Part shown: positions 58,883-64,000 of the stretch, piece by piece
Position numbering within the stretch: position 1 is the first letter of the stretch
How the letters are laid out: each line of letters begins with the position of its first letter
DNA from: Drechmeria coniospora
Taxonomy: Eukaryota; Ascomycota; Sordariomycetes; Hypocreales; Ophiocordycipitaceae
Direction of reading: 5' to 3'
Length of the DNA: 64,000 bases
Assembly (NCBI RefSeq): GCF_001625195.1
Contig: NC_054389.1
Location: forward strand, 10,784,520 to 10,848,519
Program-made: the position numbers and the translations under genes
Notes under the pieces: model-generated
Databases searched by the model: none
What the model was told of the DNA's origin: nothing
What the model saw: only the letters and a program-made list of their open reading frames with translations

Positions 58883-60148
58883 ATGGCCACTCGCACCAGA
58901 CTCCTTCCGCTGCCCTCGACGCTGAGCTCGCCCGCGGCCGTCGACATGTCCAGCTCGTTGCCCCTGGGGCCCCAGCCGGCTCCCCTGTCGGACAGTGTTC
59001 CGGCCCTGCCTCAAGCCTCGAGCAGTGCGCGGCCGGCGTCCGCCTCGACGCCCGTTCAGAACTCTTCCAGCTCCTTGCCGCCTCACAGCTCTTCCTCGTC
59101 GTTGCCTCCACCCTCGACGAGCTCCCTGCCTCCACCCGTGACGACGTCTTCCTCGATCCCGGCCCCGCCGACGACGACGGCATCCACCTCGTCGGCTTCG
59201 ACGCCTGCGCCGCCCTCGTCGTCATCGACCAACCCCCAAGCGGCATCCTCTAGCTCGTCACCTGTAGTCGTCGTCACCCACAGCAACACCGCCGTCAGCA
59301 CCCAGGTGATCGTGGCCACGAGCACCAGTTTCAAGTCGCCTTCGCCGGCGTCGACGTCGAGCACCACATCCTCGACGCCAACCCCCATCGACCCGTCCGG
59401 TGCCGGCGACGGCGGCATGGGCCAGGGATCCAAGGTGGCCATCGGCGTCGTCGTCCCCATCGCCGCCATCGCCATCCTCGCCATCGTCGGCCTGCTCTGG
59501 TGGAAGAAGCGAAGGGCGCGCCAGGAGGCCGAGGAGGAACGCCGCAAGGAGGTCGAGGAGTACGCCTACAATCCCAACGCCGACCCCACCATTCCCTCGG
59601 TCGGCCTCGGTCCCGACGCCCCATACGAGATGCGGGAGGATGGCCCGTCGGGCTACCGCGGCTGGGGCTCGACGACGGCGGCAGGATCCACGGGCCGCAA
59701 GCCGTCGACGACCATGACGGGCGGCATGACGGCCGCATACTCTGATGCCGCCTTCTCCGTCGCCACCTCCCCCGGTCGACGCAACGGCTCGGAGACGAGG
59801 TCGGGAGAGCACCTCTTGGATGGATCATCCTCCCCCGACGGAGAGATTCTCGGTGCCGCGGGACCCTCGGCGACCACTAGCCGCGGCACCGACGTCCGCC
59901 GAGGACCCTCGAACGCGTCTTCTTCCTACAGCGTGGCTGCCCGATCCGAGGCCGGCTCCGAGAGCGGCGTCTACGGCAACGGCGGAACGCACTACGACCA
60001 GTACGGCCAAAATCCCTACAGCGAGCCGAGGCCGCAGGAGGCTCCGGCTCAAGCGGTGATCCGTGACAACCCCGCACGACGCAACACCCGCATCGAGGGC
60101 CCCGCCCACTTCCCGCAGCAGAGCTCCGGCATTGCTCAAAATTTCTAA
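58883..60148 (+). CDS. Ser/Thr-rich single-pass membrane protein, Mid2/WSC-like topology
   Basis: Single exon, 421 residues. The N-terminal half (about 20-180) is almost entirely Ser, Thr, Pro and Ala, a probable O-mannosylated ectodomain. One membrane helix follows (about 185-207, VAIGVVVPIAAIAILAIVGL) with a basic stop (WWKKRRARQEAEEERRK). The cytosolic tail has EEYAYNPNADPTIPSVGLG, YDQYGQNPYSEPRP and a terminal HFPQQSSGIAQNF. The layout is that of cell-wall stress sensors and related fungal proteins, but the Cys-rich WSC domain is absent and no classical signal peptide is seen at this start. Either it is inserted by its helix alone or a short upstream exon supplies a signal. I could not find one with convincing junctions. 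Confidence 0.85.
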   Translation: MATRTRLLPLPSTLSSPAAVDMSSSLPLGPQPAPLSDSVPALPQASSSARPASASTPVQNSSSSLPPHSSSSSLPPPSTSSLPPPVTTSSSIPAPPTTTASTSSASTPAPPSSSSTNPQAASSSSSPVVVVTHSNTAVSTQVIVATSTSFKSPSPASTSSTTSSTPTPIDPSGAGDGGMGQGSKVAIGVVVPIAAIAILAIVGLLWWKKRRARQEAEEERRKEVEEYAYNPNADPTIPSVGLGPDAPYEMREDGPSGYRGWGSTTAAGSTGRKPSTTMTGGMTAAYSDAAFSVATSPGRRNGSETRSGEHLLDGSSSPDGEILGAAGPSATTSRGTDVRRGPSNASSSYSVAARSEAGSESGVYGNGGTHYDQYGQNPYSEPRPQEAPAQAVIRDNPARRNTRIEGPAHFPQQSSGIAQNF

Positions 60149-60879
60149 AAGCGGCCATGAGCCGGGTCGGGCCCGTCACCTGGACGGACCGCACTCTGAT
60201 CATGCTCTGTCCTCCGATACGTGCCCCTATTGCCTCTGGAGCCTGTTGTGCCATGCGTTGGGGCATGAGAGGAAAGGCTTCGGTGGCGTTCAGGATTGGA
60301 CTGGCATATCTACCATCTATCTATTTTGCGCACCTCGTCGCATGCCGCGACGAAGGGTACATTTCTTCAGCATTCTTGCGCCTTGGCCGCATGTGAAAAG
60401 AAAAGAATGGACGACGCATATATTATCCCCGTGCCCTTCAGCGGCATCGGCTCGTGCATATGGGCCACACCAACTTCATTCGCCGGTGGAGGCCAGGCAG
60501 GTAGCTGAGCTGCGCTGCACGTGCATGTGCGGCGGCGAAGCATCGACAGTGGCCTTGCCGGTCCCCATCGTTCGAAAGTCGTCTTCCGCCCTTGGCGTTT
60601 CTTGACAGCACGTGGCCGTCGAGGTCCGAACTTGTCAATCTGAGAAGAAGCTTAATTTGGGAGAACAGCGTTTCGTTTGCTTTGGTGGGGGGTTTTTTTT
60701 TTCAGCGGCAAGGAGGAAACGGGCGGCGAGATGGCTAATGGTGTGGATGGAGAGCTCGGATATGTAGAATATATTCGTCGCACATCTAGCGCGGCTTTGT
60801 GCTTCGGCCCTTTTCACCAAATTTGTCCCTTCTATGGCCATGCCTCTCCGCACAGTGCCCTTACAGTCGGCGCCAGACG
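60149..60879. other. Convergent 3' region, 58883 gene to esterase
   Basis: About 730 bp between convergent genes. A G-run followed by a T-run lies at about 60686-60702. No gene is seen. Confidence 0.5.
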
Positions 60880-62925
60880 CTACGAACTGGCCCTGACGCA
60901 CATGCCCTGACTCAGCTCCATCTTTTGCCACCAAAATCGGCACTGCTCCTTCTCGGCGTCTGTTAGGGTCCTCGTCGCGACCGGTGTGCCTCTGGCGACG
61001 CCGCCGGCAGCCTCATCATTCCCACCACCGAAAACGAGCAGCCTACCGTCCCCCGCAGCGGGCCCGTCGGCAAAGGGCGTCTCGAAGGGCGGCCACAGGG
61101 CCTCGTCCAGCATGCCGTCGGGAGCGGCGGCAAAGGTTATCCAACGACTGTTCATGGCGTTGGCGACGGCCTGCAAGCCGGGCTGGTGAAGCAGGAGAGC
61201 CATGTCGTGGTCGACGACGGGGGCCTGGTCGCCGTGGGAGGCGGCGGCGAAGGGAGACGAAAGTGCGGCGTACTCGTAGAGGTAGACAGCACGAGCGCCG
61301 GCGAGAGCAAGCGTATGGGCCGTGTGCAGGACGGGGCAGACGTAGGCGTAGTGGCCGTAGGCGGTCTGGAGGCGGGTGAACTGGGCGCCGTGCCTGCAGC
61401 CGGGCGGGTTGGCGTACATGGATGCCTTCGGCGATGCGGATGCCGATGATGCCTGCGCCGTGGGATCCGGATACAGAGTTTCGAGCTGTGCAAGGTCATC
61501 GGCGGACAGGGCGGGGATGAGGGTGTGGAAGAAGGAGAGGAATTCGTCATTGGTGGCGGCATTGACGGGGACGAACTGGGTGCCTTCGTTGGAGCAGAAG
61601 CCCGTGATGACGCTGTGATCCTCGGCCCGACCGCTGGCGACGAAGTCTGCCCAGAGGGCCAACGGCGGGCGCGGCACGACGCCCCCGGGACCGTCAACGA
61701 CTGGCTGAAAGGGCCAGCAGACGGAATCCTCGTTGTCGGCCCAGACGTCGAGGCCAGCGTCGAGCAAGTCTTTGAGGGGAAGCACGACGAGGGAGGTCTC
61801 CGAATGTCGGGCTGCTGCGTGTCGGCGTAACGAGGCGAGCTGAGCGACGGGACGGGGATGATGCGAGGACAGGACGGATCGCGCCGTTGGCGACCCGGAC
61901 TCGAGGATAGATTTGGCGTGCGAGGGGAGGGGGACGGGGCATAGCAGGTGGTGACCGACCTGGCGGAGACGAGATCAACCTGAGTCAGCCAGACAGGACT
62001 ATGGCAGGAGTGATGGGCACAGCAAGAGTGTTGAGAACGGCAAGAGTGATAGGAACGGCAAGCGTGATAGGAACGGCAAGAGTGATAGGCACGGCAAGAG
62101 TGATAGGAACAGCAACTGTGATGGGAATGGCAAGAGTGATGGAGTGGCAAGAGCGATGTCAACGGCAAGAGTGATAGAAGTGGCAGGAGCGACCGGGCCA
62201 GGAAGGGCAGGAGCGATGGGAGCATGCAGAGCAGGGACGACCGGAGCGGAAAAAGCACAAGAAGCATGAGGAGAAGAGAAGCAACATACAGCATGAGCAC
62301 CAGCACTCGCCCCCATCAGCGTTACCTCACCGTCTCGAAGGGCACCAAATGCTCCGGCCCAATGCTTCACCCACTCGAAGGCAAGGCGCTGGTCACGCAG
62401 CCCGAGGTTTGCCGTCTGTCCAAGGCCATCACTGCCACCAGCAAGGAAGCCTAACACTCCAAGACGGTAACTCGCGGTGACGACGAGCACATCTGTGGGT
62501 GCCCACGCCACGAGCGAAGCGAAATCCCGCTCAAGCGGATCGCCAAAGTTGAAGGCGCCGCCGTGGAAGTAAACGATAACAGGTAGAGTCCCTCTGTTCA
62601 CTCCGGCACGGTCGTCGTCGTCACCAGCGTCCCCTGCAGTAGTGCCACGACGAGGTGCCGTCCGGAAAACGTTCAACGTCAGGGGGGTCTCCGGCGACCC
62701 CTGCGGTGTCGTCGGACACGGCTGATCCGCTCTCGTGCTGTGCGCTTCCAACGTTGTCACTGGCGGGTTCACGGGTACCGCGGGCTGGAAGCGCTCCACA
62801 GTTGCGTACGGGATCCCATAAAAGACGTCGACAGCCTTGGGGTAGTCCCTCGACGCCGGCTGCCGTTTGCCGACGATGGTGCCCCCGTTGATCGAGACGC
62901 TCACAGTATCGTGGGACACCACCAT
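60880..62925 (-). CDS. Type-B carboxylesterase/lipase (alpha/beta hydrolase)
   Basis: Two exons on the minus strand, 62925-62290 and 61959-60880, 571 residues. The protein starts close to the first strand (VSVSINGGTIVGKR), with AVDVFYGIPYA, LTLNVFRT, the oxyanion-hole block VIVYFHGGAF, and the nucleophile elbow GASAG (Ser about 207) at the end of exon 1. Exon 2 resumes with GHHLLCP and AKSILESGSPTARSVL. A Glu in GFCSNEGTQFV and a His in SHGDQAP are candidates for the rest of the triad. No signal peptide is seen, so it is probably intracellular. The 330-nt intron (61960-62289) is filled largely by a minisatellite. Exon 1 read through the intron would truncate the enzyme just after the catalytic serine. 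Substrate is unknown. Confidence 0.88.
62001..62222. repeat. 18-bp minisatellite inside the esterase intron
   Basis: About a dozen degenerate copies of GGCAAGAGTGATAGGAAC on the plus strand, wholly within the single intron of the esterase. Because the unit is 18 bp, unspliced RNA would encode a repeated LLPFLS-like run before a stop. Confidence 0.85.
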
Positions 62926-63452
62926 CCTTTTTGTCGCCGTTAGGACACGACCGAGCTCCGTTTGCACGTGGTGAGATGTGAGATGTGAGACGCCGAGTAA
63001 TGGTATTGGACAATTTTGCAGCAGCTTTCCACTCAAACGACTCCCCTGCCGGCCCGAGCGGAGACGCAGGTGTTCTCCATCAGGTGGCTGTTGATGGACT
63101 ATTGGATGGATCGGATGACATTCGTCTCAACGACCGCCACCATCATGTCAACGCGCGAGGAAGCAGAGGAAAGAAAAGGGAGACAAAACGGGAGCACACA
63201 TGGTGGGACGCACACAAACAGGTTCTCTCCATTTGCCAATCGCAAAATATGCACCGACGTTGCTCGCCGCCTTTCTCGTCTAGGATGCTGCTTATCAAAC
63301 CTACAAATACAATACCCTTCTCCAAACCGAGAACAACAAGATATTCTTGGCCAGCAATCGCTTGCATGCCCAAGGAACCTGCTAGTAGCAGGACTGCAGA
63401 CGGTACATCGGCGCAGGTGACGAGAGACCGTCCCGGCTTGTTACCGAGTCTG
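62926..63452. other. Intergenic, esterase promoter
   Basis: About 530 bp between two minus-strand genes. Nothing repetitive or coding is seen. The esterase frame stays open upstream to about 63036 but without an ATG. Confidence 0.5.
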
Positions 63453-64000
63453 CTAGACGGCCTCACTCGAGGTCATCGCCTTGCGGCGCATCTTCTCCGC
63501 CCACTCCCGACCCGCAATCCTAGAGCGTTCGGCAGCTTGCGCGCGCGACGCCTTGACCGCCGCCTCTCTCTCGAGTCGCTCTCGCTCCTGGCCCCTGCCG
63601 TTGATGCTGTCCCGTGTTGCCAATTTCCTGTCCCTGAGCCTCTGCTGCCCCGCCTCCGAGGTCGAGCTGCTGCCCTTGCTCGAGCCTGTCGAAGCTGTAG
63701 CCGTGCGACTCGCATCGTCGGGAACCGCTGTCGCCGAACCTCGACCTTGAGTCGGGTGTGTTGCAGCGCACGAGTTTGGCAGTGGCATGCGCAGAGACAT
63801 GCGCTTACCCTTCATCGACCCTGCCATGGAAATGCCCGAATCATCCGAGCCTCTGTGTTGCCGTGCGAGGCTTGTCACCGTATCCCGCGGCATTGTGGTG
63901 GGCCCCATCGAGTGTCGGATCGGTCGCGCCTTGAACTCCCGCCTCCTTCGCTCTTCCGCCTCCTCCGCCTTGAGCCTGGCCTCTCGCACCTCCCGCTTCC
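63453..64000 (-). CDS. C-terminal part of an unrecognised protein (cut by window edge)
   Basis: The minus-strand frame is open from the right edge to a stop at 63453, so only the last 180 or so residues are visible. It begins in a charged helix (REVREARLKAEEAEERRRRE), then FKARPIR and MPRDTVTSLARQ. A Ser/Thr-rich linker follows, then a second basic/acidic helix (RLEREAAVKASRAQAAERSR) and KMRRKAM near the end. The FKARP motif followed by PRDT recalls TPX2-related microtubule-binding repeats, but without the N-terminal part this is only a hint. The last exon shows no intron signals that are needed to keep the frame. Confidence 0.6.
   Translation of the reverse strand, partial: KREVREARLKAEEAEERRRREFKARPIRHSMGPTTMPRDTVTSLARQHRGSDDSGISMAGSMKGKRMSLRMPLPNSCAATHPTQGRGSATAVPDDASRTATASTGSSKGSSSTSEAGQQRLRDRKLATRDSINGRGQERERLEREAAVKASRAQAAERSRIAGREWAEKMRRKAMTSSEAV

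Overview
The window looks like a stretch of a filamentous ascomycete chromosome, probably a Sordariomycete and possibly Hypocreales. The basis is GC-rich coding sequence, many short introns of about 50-145 nt with GTRNGT donors and CTAAC-type branch sites, and a set of eukaryotic housekeeping genes with Pezizomycotina-style sequences. The species cannot be read from the sequence alone. There are 22 protein-coding genes, one of them cut by the right edge. I saw no tRNA, rRNA, transposon or CRISPR array.

Layout. 0.4-6 kb: MARVEL membrane protein, O-acetylhomoserine sulfhydrylase (MET17 type) and EMC7, all on +. 6.3-10.6 kb: WW-domain protein and a choline-transporter-like protein (PNS1/CTL), both on -. 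12.5-16.3 kb: a Rab GTPase (+) facing a PMT2-class O-mannosyltransferase (-). 19.3-31.9 kb is gene-dense: CHY/RING ubiquitin ligase, a 71-residue MOZART1 gene in three exons, SPC25, RRN6, a PITH-domain protein, mitochondrial uL3m, COA1 and an unrecognised four-helix membrane protein. 34.4-42.9 kb: PHO81/NUC-2, a CUE-domain protein and a DHX35-like helicase. 50-60 kb: two single-pass membrane proteins with long cytosolic tails, separated by gene-free DNA. 60.9-64 kb: a type-B carboxylesterase and the 3' part of an unknown gene.

The genes serve varied basal processes: sulfur assimilation, ER membrane insertion and O-mannosylation, membrane traffic, Pol I transcription, mitochondrial translation and cytochrome oxidase assembly, phosphate sensing, and spindle/kinetochore function. 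Only MZT1-SPC25 suggests neighbours with a shared job. Most spliced models were rebuilt exon by exon, and every reading frame closes across the proposed junctions.

The most unusual non-coding feature is a set of gene-free islands (about 1.5-2.3, 17.1-18.0, 32.5-33.5, 43.0-46.7, 47.4-49.1 and 53.2-57.4 kb). They are built from a small vocabulary of short, mostly self-complementary words centred on GTAC. These include a recurrent perfect palindrome with CGG-N6-CCG geometry and repeated arms identical to a 5' splice-site consensus. Other points of note are a PHO81 start codon split by an intron, a minisatellite filling the intron just after the catalytic serine of the esterase, and a low-complexity insertion between the switch regions of the Rab GTPase.
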